Shown piece after piece: positions 31,515-39,497 of a DNA stretch of 42,403 bases. Made by a program: the position numbers and the translations under genes. The notes below the pieces were generated by a model that saw nothing but the letters and a program-made list of their open reading frames with translations, did no database searches and was not told the origin of the DNA. The number at the start of each line of letters is the position of its first letter. Position 1 is the first letter of the stretch. The stretch is taken from NCBI GenBank assembly GCA_964523575.1, contig CAZGAV010000025.1, forward strand, positions 1 through 42,403, read 5' to 3'. The DNA is from DAOUTW01 sp964523575. Its GTDB lineage: Bacteria > Zixibacteria > MSB-5A5 > GN15 > JAAZOE01.

Positions 31515-33526
31515 CACCGGCCACCTCCCTTCAAGGCCACCGAACGCTCGTCCGTCCCGGCGCTGAAGCTCTGGGTTTTGATGGTTATGGTTTTTCCCTC
31601 ATCGGCCTGCATCAGCCATTCGACTTTTTGCACCCCGCCCGAACCTTCCAGCAGATTCAGGACCACACGCGGTTTGCCTTCGAGGATCGTCACGCCGTCA
31701 TTGGAGACAGTAACCACGGCGGGCGTCGGCCGCTGGCAACGACTACCCTGATAAGTCGGATAGGGCAAGAAGCCCCTATTGGCAATCCATGCTTTTATTT
31801 TCCAGATGCCATCCTTCATTTTCTCGACTTCGACGTTATCGATCCCGACACTGGGGATAAAGCCGGCCAGCGTTCTGACGAAGGGCAATTGTTTGTCGAT
31901 CACCTCCCGGACGCTGTCGGCCGGCGGCGCCAGGGTGGCGTACGGTTTCATGCCGCCGATTTCGACCTTGCCCAGAGTCGGGTGATCGTAACTCTGCCAG
32001 GCCACGAAAGCTTCGGGATTATAAGTGTAGAGAGCTTCCTCGGTGGCGTCCGCACCTCCGGCCTCTTCCTCTTTTTTCATCTGGCGCATCATTTCGGCCA
32101 TCCGCTTAGTCGTCATCATCCCACCCTGCAGACCCTGGATGACCATCTCGGCCGTGAACTGCGCCGGAGCGCCGCTGGCTTTGAGAAAATCGCCGATCTT
32201 TTCCGGTCCGAGGGCAATGAACTCCTCGTTGGACATCTTTTCGACCTCTTCGGGCGTCAGGCCGCCATCTTCTTTTTTGGCCTCTTTTTTCTCAGGTTCC
32301 GGCAAAGTCCAGAAATCAACGGCATAGACCGGCACGCCGTACTGGAAATAGCCCCATTCTTCTATGGAGCCGGAGGGGAAGTCGGCCGGTTTGAGCCGCT
32401 TGGCTTCAAATCCGGCTTCTTTCAGGAAATCTTTGTACCGTTTACTGATTTCGGTCCAGTAGGGCAGATCGTTGCGGTCGGGGTTGACCGCGGCGCCGAC
32501 GCCGAGAAACTGCAGGACCATCTCCTCGGTGATATCCTGCATTCCGGTGGCCTCTTTACCCATCTCGATCAATTCCGCCATAGTAAATTCCTGCTCGGGA
32601 TCAACGCCCATGCGATGGGCCATCCTCTCGGGGATGTGATAGGTATCGCTGGCGCCAGTGGCCTTGCGCGAACTCTCGGGGACATTCATAAGACTGTTGG
32701 AGCGCCCGAAGGTTATCAGCATGGCAATTTCCGGATGGGCGAAGGCGAATTCCAGAATCGCCCGCGATTCCGGCTCTCCGGCCGGATACAAGCCATCGGT
32801 TTTGGTATAGTGTTGAAAATCGTGCGGGAAATTGTGGCCGGGGTTGCTTCCGCCGACGCCGTCTTCATTGATCTGGCCGTCGCCGTCGTTGTCGATCCCC
32901 TCGGTGAAGAGCCTATACATCCCTTTTTCGCCTTTTCCCTGATCGGCCTGCTTCATCAGGACCGGATTGCCTTCGACGGCGATCCATTTGCCGTCGGGAT
33001 GAACCTGGCGCATGAGTGTGACGAAGCCGTCGCCGTTCAAATCTTCGGGGCCGTCCTCATCGGTGGCGTCGTCGTTGTCATCATTGACGGCGCGATCATT
33101 GAGGAAATTCTCCGCGGCCGGGTTTTCGAAGAAATGAGCGTAGCCGTCGGGATTGCCGAGGGCCACAATATACCAGCGGCGGGCATCGAGGTCGCCTTTC
33201 CATTCTCCGGCCAGCATCTGTGCCAGTTTGACCGCCGCCTCGGAAGCCGGCGGATAATCGCCTGCCATGTTGGCCACGACCATAACGGCCGGAGCCTGAC
33301 TGTTATTCGGCCCCATTTCGAGAAGCAGGATATCCCTGCCTCCGGGCGTCTGGCCGAGTGTGTTCACCCGGGCGATATTTTTATTTTCGCCGGCGATTTT
33401 CTCCAGTGCGGCCTTTATCTGCGGGGGCGACAAATACCCCGGCTCCGTACCGGCGGCCAATGCCGTCGATCCGGCCGCAACAAGAAATGTGATAATCAAT
33501 AAAATTGACGCAACACGTTTGCTCAT
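31514..33526 (-). CDS. Secreted M14-like pseudopeptidase (active-site residues replaced)
   Basis: This 670-residue exported protein is a divergent paralogue of the downstream carboxypeptidase, with the same order: signal peptide, GGRDILLLEM strand, Asp-rich loops (DEDGPEDLNGDGFVTLMR and GIDNDGDGQINEDG) and a similar beta-rich C-terminal domain. Every catalytic position is changed. The HxxE zinc motif is MAGDY (Ala88, Tyr91), the NRN arginine is GHN (His231), the third ligand is Gly274 in ITFGRS, and the catalytic Glu is Asp404 in YAVDFW. A charged helical insert (about 410-510) is absent from the paralogue. It has an AGGAGG site and is first in the operon. A binding or chaperone role is likelier than catalysis. 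Confidence 0.8.
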   Translation of the reverse strand: MSKRVASILLIITFLVAAGSTALAAGTEPGYLSPPQIKAALEKIAGENKNIARVNTLGQTPGGRDILLLEMGPNNSQAPAVMVVANMAGDYPPASEAAVKLAQMLAGEWKGDLDARRWYIVALGNPDGYAHFFENPAAENFLNDRAVNDDNDDATDEDGPEDLNGDGFVTLMRQVHPDGKWIAVEGNPVLMKQADQGKGEKGMYRLFTEGIDNDGDGQINEDGVGGSNPGHNFPHDFQHYTKTDGLYPAGEPESRAILEFAFAHPEIAMLITFGRSNSLMNVPESSRKATGASDTYHIPERMAHRMGVDPEQEFTMAELIEMGKEATGMQDITEEMVLQFLGVGAAVNPDRNDLPYWTEISKRYKDFLKEAGFEAKRLKPADFPSGSIEEWGYFQYGVPVYAVDFWTLPEPEKKEAKKEDGGLTPEEVEKMSNEEFIALGPEKIGDFLKASGAPAQFTAEMVIQGLQGGMMTTKRMAEMMRQMKKEEEAGGADATEEALYTYNPEAFVAWQSYDHPTLGKVEIGGMKPYATLAPPADSVREVIDKQLPFVRTLAGFIPSVGIDNVEVEKMKDGIWKIKAWIANRGFLPYPTYQGSRCQRPTPAVVTVSNDGVTILEGKPRVVLNLLEGSGGVQKVEWLMQADEGKTITIKTQSFSAGTDERSVALKGGGR

Positions 33527-33728
33527 CCGAGCCTCCTGAATCAGGCGGTTACCTTCCAGTGGTTATTTATGAGAATATATGGAAAATGTACGACTTTTCA
33601 ACGTTTTCTTCCCGCGTACAATAAATATCGATAAAATTAGATACGGGACCATGCGACCGGGGTTGCGATAATGGCGATATTTCAGGTAGATTTTCGTGTG
33701 AAACCGGAAACAGACTCAGATCGGCGAA

Positions 33729-33762
33729 CCGGCTGAGAGGACCTGTTAATCATCTCAGCCGG
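33729..33762. terminator. Perfect 10-bp hairpin downstream of the lipoprotein gene
   Basis: CCGGCTGAGA (33729-33738) pairs exactly with TCTCAGCCGG (33753-33762). It lies 37 bases past the stop of the minus-strand lipoprotein gene, but there is no T tract. It may be a weak terminator or a transcript-stabilising hairpin. Confidence 0.4.
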
Positions 33763-33798
33763 CCCAAAATCAAATAACTGAAGCCCTGCCGGCGGATG

Positions 33799-34434
33799 TC
33801 AGAAATTTTTGGCCTCGAGCTGGAAAACTAATGCATTGTACCAGCTGGCTCCGTCATAGGAACGCCAGATCGAGGTCACCCATCCGGTATTCGGCTGATA
33901 ATACTCGTTAAACTCGAGGGTCGACGCCACCAGACTCCTATAATAGTAGCATCGGTAATTGCCCTGGGGAATGCTGACAACCATTCCGGTATCCACCACG
34001 GTAACGCTGGGTATACTCCCGAAAAATTCATTGAAACTGGCATAAACATTATTGGGAGCCGCCGGGTATTTGGCCCTCAAGTAAGCGGTCGTGCCGGGCG
34101 TTTCGCGTATCCAGAGCCCATCATCACGATTGGCATAATAATACTCCGTCGAGTCATAAGCGCTGACGTTATCATAGATGATATGCCGCGCCCGGTACCA
34201 CTGTTCATCCCCGATAGTAAGGACACTGTCGATTTTGACATAGTATGTCCAGTCATAGACTGGCGTCGGTGAACCGGAGCTATAACTTTTCAGATCATAG
34301 GTCCACATATTCCCCACTTTGAGCGGCATAATCGTCGGCGTCGCCGGCGTCGTGGGACTGAGGGGATCCTTGGTGGCGCATCCGACGACCAGAAGGATCA
34401 TCAGCATCAAAAGACACATTTTTGTATAAGTCAT
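33799..34434 (-). CDS. Lipoprotein, tandem paralogue 1
   Basis: This 211-residue lipoprotein has unknown function. The ATG at 34434 opens MTYTKMCLLMLMILLVVGC, a lipobox signal, and the paralogue starts at the equivalent codon. After CATKDPLSPT comes IMPLKVGNMWTYDL, then alternating strands rich in Tyr and Trp (EQWYRARHIIYDN, YRCYYYRSLV, WVTSIWRSYDG). I recognise the general shape of small extracytoplasmic beta-sheet lipoproteins, but no family. It lies 108 bases after its paralogue. Confidence 0.7.
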   Translation of the reverse strand: MTYTKMCLLMLMILLVVGCATKDPLSPTTPATPTIMPLKVGNMWTYDLKSYSSGSPTPVYDWTYYVKIDSVLTIGDEQWYRARHIIYDNVSAYDSTEYYYANRDDGLWIRETPGTTAYLRAKYPAAPNNVYASFNEFFGSIPSVTVVDTGMVVSIPQGNYRCYYYRSLVASTLEFNEYYQPNTGWVTSIWRSYDGASWYNALVFQLEAKNF

Positions 34435-34542
34435 ATTTCCGACCTTCACTGCTGGTTTTGGGCCATTGCTACTCAGTTCATTTAGGTTACGGCATCGCAG
34501 CCCGGTTTATTTCCGAAACCTCTAATCCACGGCTTATCCGCC

Positions 34543-35199
34543 TCACGGTCCGCTGAATGAGACCAGTTCAAACCTCAAGTAATCATAATATGTATCAACA
34601 TCAAATACTCTCATCTCCGATCTGACCATACCGACATTATAAGCATAATATTCGTCGAAATATAAAGAACCGCTTTCATAATCGAGTCTTGAGAAATAAC
34701 AGCTGTAGCTTCCCTTGGGAACCGTAATCGCGGCGCTGGTCGATTGGATTTCACCCGGCAACGTTATATCACCCCAGAAATAGGTGTACATGAATTCATT
34801 GAAACCGGTGAAGGTCGTCCCGACCGTGCCCGGCGCTTTGACCTTTAGACGAACCGGCGTCGCCTGAGAAACACGCACGCAAAGGCCGGAATCGCGAAGA
34901 GTGTAATACCAGAAGGTAGTATCATCGGTATAGCCCGGTTGCCGCAAAATATGACGGGCGCTATACCAGACCTCCTGATTAATAGTTGTCTGCCCCGTTA
35001 TCTGCACAATGTATGCCAATGTATCGACCGGTACCGGCGATGGCGGGGAGTATAGATATAAATCGTAAGTCCAGTTTACTCCGACTGCCAGCGGCATAAT
35101 TTCCCGCTTGACATCGGTCGGCTGAAGGGGATCCTTGGTGGCACATCCGGCAACCAGAAGGATCATCAGCATTAAAAGACACACTTTTATATAAGTCAT
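34543..35199 (-). CDS. Lipoprotein, tandem paralogue 2
   Basis: This 218-residue lipoprotein is the sister of the preceding one. The signal peptide and first residues (MTYIKVCLLMLMILLVAGC, then ATKDPLQPTD) are nearly identical to those of paralogue 1. The mature part keeps the same layout: IMPLAVGVNWTYDLYLY, VWYSARHILRQP, GSYSCYFSRLDYE and MVRSEMRVFD, with much lower identity. The ATG has AAGGTCAGGGA upstream. The pair arose by duplication. Function is unknown. Confidence 0.7.
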   Translation of the reverse strand: MTYIKVCLLMLMILLVAGCATKDPLQPTDVKREIMPLAVGVNWTYDLYLYSPPSPVPVDTLAYIVQITGQTTINQEVWYSARHILRQPGYTDDTTFWYYTLRDSGLCVRVSQATPVRLKVKAPGTVGTTFTGFNEFMYTYFWGDITLPGEIQSTSAAITVPKGSYSCYFSRLDYESGSLYFDEYYAYNVGMVRSEMRVFDVDTYYDYLRFELVSFSGP

Positions 35200-35282
35200 A
35201 GTCCCTGACCTTATTTGCTGGTTGAATGCGGCAGTTCCTGATTTATCCTTTTATCTGTCATCAGGTCCATCCGCGTTTCCTT

Positions 35283-36095
35283 CTAAAACCGGTATGTCAA
35301 CTGAAGGCCGCGCGCATTGGGCTCGACGTCCAGGCCGGCGCCGGAACTTCCGGTGCAATTCTTCTTGCCCGACATGTATTTGATCCACAAATAGGTGGTC
35401 ACGACGGCCGCGCCCGCCGTCACGTAACCGACGACATTGCGGGTGCTGTTGGCGCTCTTGTAATCGTCATACAAATCTGTGGGATGGGCCGGGTCTTTTT
35501 CGTAATCGTCCCATTTCGAATTCACACTCGAAGAGCTGATCATGAAAAAGCCGGCCGCGGCCACGAAAACTCCGGTGCCGATCAACGCCGGCGTCGAAGA
35601 GGGACAGGCCGACATCTTGACCGGTTCCAAAATCACTTCTGTGGTCGCCGGCGTGCCCGAGGTGTCGCCCTGATCGACCCGCCGTTTGGCTTCTTCCATC
35701 AATCCCGCGAATTCGGAGGAGTTGATTTCGAGGGTGCCGCGCCAGTCGCGATATTGCTTAAAGGCCGCCGTGAACTGTTCGACCACTTTTTCCCGACGTT
35801 CGGAATCATTGTCGCCCAGCATGGCGTAGTAAACTGCCGCCAGGAGCACATAAGTGTCGGCTTTTTCCTGGAGAGTGATATCGCTGTTGCGCAGGCGATC
35901 CAGCAACTCCAGCTCGGCACAGCGGTAATTGAGGCTCTTGAAATTCAGGCGGGCGTTGTCGAGCGACGGATTGGTCCGGTCATAATTGCAGCCTTCATCC
36001 TGAGCCGAAAGCGACGCCGCAAAAAATGAGAACTGCAGGCCAACCAACAACCCCAGCGCCACCAAAATGAGAGCTTGAGGGATACTCTTCCGCAT
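35283..36095 (-). CDS. Exported helical/two-TM protein of unknown function
   Basis: This 270-residue protein has a signal sequence or N-terminal anchor (residues 1-31), a helical, TPR-like middle (about 45-140: NFKSLNYRCAELELLDRL, then ADTYVLLAAVYYAMLGD and VVEQFTAAFKQYRDW), and two hydrophobic segments (about 169-188 and 220-241). It ends GLQLTYRF, reminiscent of an outer-membrane C-terminal strand. Cys36 and Cys59 could form a disulfide. I recognise no family. An AAGGAGG site supports the start. It lies downstream of the secretin gene on the same strand, 241 bases away, and may work with it. Confidence 0.6.
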   Translation of the reverse strand: MRKSIPQALILVALGLLVGLQFSFFAASLSAQDEGCNYDRTNPSLDNARLNFKSLNYRCAELELLDRLRNSDITLQEKADTYVLLAAVYYAMLGDNDSERREKVVEQFTAAFKQYRDWRGTLEINSSEFAGLMEEAKRRVDQGDTSGTPATTEVILEPVKMSACPSSTPALIGTGVFVAAAGFFMISSSSVNSKWDDYEKDPAHPTDLYDDYKSANSTRNVVGYVTAGAAVVTTYLWIKYMSGKKNCTGSSGAGLDVEPNARGLQLTYRF

Positions 36096-36336
36096 GAAAC
36101 CTCCTTGTCATTGATATAATCCCCGGCAATGCATATGCCGTGCATCGGACAGACCGATCATTCAGGGCCGATTTGCATGTCAAGGATTCCTGTCTTATGG
36201 CAATAATAAATCGATCGACACCATCCCTGTCAAGATTAAATCGGGCGATATTTTTTATCCTCGAATACGATTCGACCGGATCCCGATTGGAGGGACGAAA
36301 ACATGTCAAATCCCAGACGGTTGTTGTCAAAAGCCT

Positions 36337-37452
36337 TTATTTGCCGGTTTCGCCGCCTTTATCCTCGCCAAGACTCTTGATATGTTCGTCAAGGGCGGTC
36401 GAAAAATCGACCACGCGGGGTGTCAGGATCATATAGCTTTCGATGTTTTCATAGGCGGTCGATTCGCGGGAGAAAATCACCGGAAGAATATATCCCAGGA
36501 CGGGAAAACGCTTGGTGCTTTTCATTTCCACCGTCCGGGTCAGCCCGCCCAGTAACACCGATTCGCCGTCCTTGACGATAACCGTATTTTCGATCAACTG
36601 GCCTTCTTTTATCGGACTGCCCGAGATGGAATTGCCCAATGAGGTCAATTCGGCGTCGATATCGAGTGTGATATAGCCGCTCTCCCCGATCGAGGGCAAA
36701 ACCCTGACGGTGATACCGGCGTCCATGGAATCGGTCTCGAAGAGATTGGTATAACTTGAATAGCGGGTCACATAGGTCACTCTCTGGCCGTCGAGGATCG
36801 TCGCCCGGCGGTTGTTGAGAGTCAGGATGCGGGGCGCCGTGCGGATTTTGCCGACGCCGGCTTCATCCAGGACTTTCAGGGCATTGTTCAGGTTGATGTT
36901 CGAAGAGAAGGACCAGCGCCGCTGGATCAATTCATCCTCGGTGTCGCGAATCGTCTCGCTGTTGTTCACACGACTGACATTGAGGCCGTCGCGCCAGTCC
37001 TCACTGTATGACCAACTGCCTCGGGGCAGTGACGTGTAGATTAGCTGTTCCCAGTCGAGACCGATGTCGCGGGCTTTGGAAGTATTCACTTGCAGGATTT
37101 TAACTTCGATTTCTATCTGGCGCGGGGCGATATCGGCCTCGCGGATAAGATCGAGGACATGATCGACATCGGGGCCTTCGCCGGAGATGATCATGATATT
37201 GGCGGCGGCGTTATGGCGAATATCGACCGCATGGGTCCCATCGGCCGCCAGCCAACGCATGATACTGAGATTCCCGACGGTATTCGCGCCCAGGAAGGTC
37301 AGGATATCCGAAGGCGGGATATAATCCGGTTTATAAGTGATGACTTCCCGGGCCGCAGGCGGCGGCGCAAGGTTTTCCTGGGCCGCGACCGCCGCCGCCA
37401 GAATCATCGCCATAATTATAGCCGACAGAACGATAATCAGTTTTGATCGCAT
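36337..37452 (-). CDS. Short type II/III secretin-domain protein
   Basis: This 371-residue exported protein ends in a secretin domain, the outer-membrane channel module of type II/III secretion, type IV pili and phage extrusion. I chose the ATG at 37452, with GGGGGAGGAG upstream, giving a signal peptide (MRSKLIIVLSAIIMAMILAA). One short N-domain (about 75-110: HNAAANIMIISGEGPDVDHVL) precedes PRQIEIEVKILQVNTSKA. The secretin core follows with IRTAPRILTLNNRRATILDG, VLPSIGESGYITLDI and ENTVIVKDGESVLLGGLTR. The tip-loop motif is PVLGYILPVIF, somewhat divergent. It is much shorter than usual secretins (500-700 residues), and no pilus or secretion genes are nearby. Confidence 0.82.
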   Translation of the reverse strand: MRSKLIIVLSAIIMAMILAAAVAAQENLAPPPAAREVITYKPDYIPPSDILTFLGANTVGNLSIMRWLAADGTHAVDIRHNAAANIMIISGEGPDVDHVLDLIREADIAPRQIEIEVKILQVNTSKARDIGLDWEQLIYTSLPRGSWSYSEDWRDGLNVSRVNNSETIRDTEDELIQRRWSFSSNINLNNALKVLDEAGVGKIRTAPRILTLNNRRATILDGQRVTYVTRYSSYTNLFETDSMDAGITVRVLPSIGESGYITLDIDAELTSLGNSISGSPIKEGQLIENTVIVKDGESVLLGGLTRTVEMKSTKRFPVLGYILPVIFSRESTAYENIESYMILTPRVVDFSTALDEHIKSLGEDKGGETGK

Positions 37453-37559
37453 GACTCCTCCCCCGCAGATTTCCATTGGCATATTTCCGATGGATTCGGT
37501 TATTTAATATAATCGATGGATTATCGACGAGCAAGCGTCAATTACACTTCCGGAGCACG

Positions 37560-37592
37560 AAAAAGGCGCCGACCGTGGGGCCAACGCCTTTG
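37560..37592 (-). terminator. Rho-independent terminator
   Basis: Reading on the minus strand, AAAGGCG pairs with CGCCTTT, which continues into a five-T run, with a GC-containing loop. It lies about 30 bases after the stop of the GlpX-like gene. Confidence 0.7.
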
Positions 37593-37622
37593 AATTTTGG
37601 AAATTTCACGACTCGGCAACGA

Positions 37623-39299
37623 TCAATCGGAGTTGATAAACCAGTGCGGGGCCAACCGCTCGGTGATGCCGATAATTTCGCGGTTGAAGGGGCGCAGGGC
37701 GCCGCGTTCGATAAGACCTTCGACCGCCCGATGCAGGACGACCATCTGGTTGCGGACCGGAATCAGGGCCGGATAATATTCATTGTTGAAGAAAATCCGG
37801 TAGCGGCGGTTCATGTGTTCGTCCTCAAGCATGGCGCCGACGGCTTTTTCGAGTTGCTTGTCCTCCAGTCCCTCCAGCGATTCCTTGGGCGAAACCATCA
37901 GCTTGATGGTTTTATTCAGGTTCTCCCGGCATTTGAAAACGAATTGCCAGACGCCCACCATGCCGAGCGAATTGACCATGAGAACATTGACGCTGACGCG
38001 GTTCTTCTCGGTATCGGCCTCGACCCCCTTCATGAAGGGAATATAAATATTGTCGGTGATGGCTCCGAAAGCGCTGATGCCGCCGGCGAAGGGATCGTCG
38101 ATGACGTCGGAAATGGTGAAGTACGGTTTCCGTTCGAAACGGGCGTCCTGAATATCCATGAATTCGTCTTCGGTGAAATGGAAACGCTCTTTCCATAGTT
38201 CTTCGGGGCCGAGGTCCTTGCGAGTCAATGAAGATTGGCTGGTCAGCATCCCAATCGCCTGTCCGCCGCGCCAGACCAGCGGCAGAACGGCGATGGCGAA
38301 TTCGGCCGAACCGCCGATTTCACCGATGAGCGAATTGAGTCCCCGGCCGTCGGGGAAGGCAAAGCCGTCCATCCCCAGGATGATGGCCGGCAGAAGGTCG
38401 CCGTCCTTGTCGAAGGGAGTCGCCACACCGGCGGTATTTAGAACATCCATGGCCGGGTAATGGCGGGGGCGGTCGAGGAAGAAAGCGCTGAGCTGGTGGA
38501 TGCCCGAATAGTTATAGGCCGAGGCGATGATTTCGGCGGCATGAGTGAGGCTGGTCTCCCGCGGATTGAATTCGTTGAAAAAAGCCCCGCTCATCCAGCG
38601 CTGGACATAAATATCCGGCAAGTGCCGTTTGGCATGGGCCTCGGTGACGAACAGGGCCGTCATGCTCGAGTGGAGTCCCTTGACCGACTTGGTCGTGCCC
38701 TCGACAACGTCCGAACCCATCGTCAGCATGGCCACGTTTTCCGGCAGGTTGAGGCCGTATTCGGCCCGATGTTCCTCTTTGCCGAAGACAGCGCCGACGG
38801 CAATGGTCGGATTGCCGCCCGGTTCCTTGCCCGGTTTGACGCGGGTTCCCTCGGTGATGGCCGATTCGATCAGAACCTCTTCGCCGATCGGCAGGGTTTC
38901 GGTCGTGGTCTGCAGAACCTCGGCCATGATCTGGGCCGCGGTGCGGTCATTGGCCCGTTTCAGGCTGTTTGTGATCTGTTTGGTGATTTTGTCGTTGGGG
39001 ATGCTGTTCAGACTTCCCCGGCCATGGACGCCAACCGCCACCGCCGACAGGGCCGCCGATAGAATCACCGATTGCCGGACCTGACGGTTGCGCAGAACGC
39101 CGAGGTTGGACTTGAAATTGATTTTATTCGAAAGCGTGACGATTTTGCAGGATTCGACTTCCAGGTCATAGTTGGCCAGCACCGCCTTGTGACGATGGTT
39201 GAATTCCATGACGCCGTCGGCCGTAAATTCTTCTTCATTGAAACGGCCGGTGTAGGCGAGGCGGGTTTTCTCGATATTAAAGCGCTGATTATTTTCCAT
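37623..39299 (-). CDS. GlpX-like (class II fructose-1,6-bisphosphatase fold) protein with large extensions
   Basis: This is a 558-residue cytoplasmic protein, using the ATG at 39299 with GAAGAGGG upstream. A core of about 260 residues aligns by eye to class II FBPase GlpX, normally about 330 residues. Matching blocks are NDRTAAQIMAEVL, EEVLIESAITEGT, GSDVVEGTTKSVKG (Asp197, Glu200), FFLDRPRHYPAMDVLNTAGV, DKDGDLLPAI and GEIGGSAEFAIAV (Glu333). The positions that carry metal in GlpX (Glu, Asp, Glu and the Gly-Gly-x-x-Glu) seem conserved. About 100 N-terminal residues and about 190 C-terminal residues are extra, and neither resembles a known domain. Sugar-phosphatase activity is a hypothesis. 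It is a single-gene unit. Confidence 0.65.
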   Translation of the reverse strand: MENNQRFNIEKTRLAYTGRFNEEEFTADGVMEFNHRHKAVLANYDLEVESCKIVTLSNKINFKSNLGVLRNRQVRQSVILSAALSAVAVGVHGRGSLNSIPNDKITKQITNSLKRANDRTAAQIMAEVLQTTTETLPIGEEVLIESAITEGTRVKPGKEPGGNPTIAVGAVFGKEEHRAEYGLNLPENVAMLTMGSDVVEGTTKSVKGLHSSMTALFVTEAHAKRHLPDIYVQRWMSGAFFNEFNPRETSLTHAAEIIASAYNYSGIHQLSAFFLDRPRHYPAMDVLNTAGVATPFDKDGDLLPAIILGMDGFAFPDGRGLNSLIGEIGGSAEFAIAVLPLVWRGGQAIGMLTSQSSLTRKDLGPEELWKERFHFTEDEFMDIQDARFERKPYFTISDVIDDPFAGGISAFGAITDNIYIPFMKGVEADTEKNRVSVNVLMVNSLGMVGVWQFVFKCRENLNKTIKLMVSPKESLEGLEDKQLEKAVGAMLEDEHMNRRYRIFFNNEYYPALIPVRNQMVVLHRAVEGLIERGALRPFNREIIGITERLAPHWFINSD

Positions 39300-39463
39300 A
39301 AGACCCTCTTCCATTTCTCCAAACACCCGATACGCGGCAAATAATATATACAGGCGATGAAGGGATTATACATTCCCGTTGCGCCGATGGCAAATACTCT
39401 TTTTGGGCCGACGCGATTATCCGGGGGGCGTGAAATTCAGCCGCAGTCTCAGTCACCCACGCC

Positions 39464-39492
39464 TTGACAAGCGACCCAAAGACGCTTATTTG
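39464..39492 (+). promoter_or_regulatory. Promoter immediately upstream of the DUF401 gene (leaderless?)
   Basis: TTGACA (39464-39469) is followed after 17 bases by TATTTG (39487-39492), and the expected start point is at or within one base of the ATG at 39498. The only purine-rich stretch, GGGGGC, abuts the ATG and is too close to act as a Shine-Dalgarno site. Confidence 0.45.
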
Positions 39493-39497
39493 GGGGC

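Noticed and set aside
31628..33502. 624-codon open frame on the plus strand opposite the M14-like gene
   Set aside because: Shadow of a GC-rich coding region on the minus strand. The product (many FGF, DRH and VVV runs) resembles no protein, while the minus-strand product has a signal peptide and M14 order.
35226..36029. 267-codon plus-strand open frame
   Set aside because: Complement of the helical two-TM gene, which has a strong AAGGAGG site and signal peptide.
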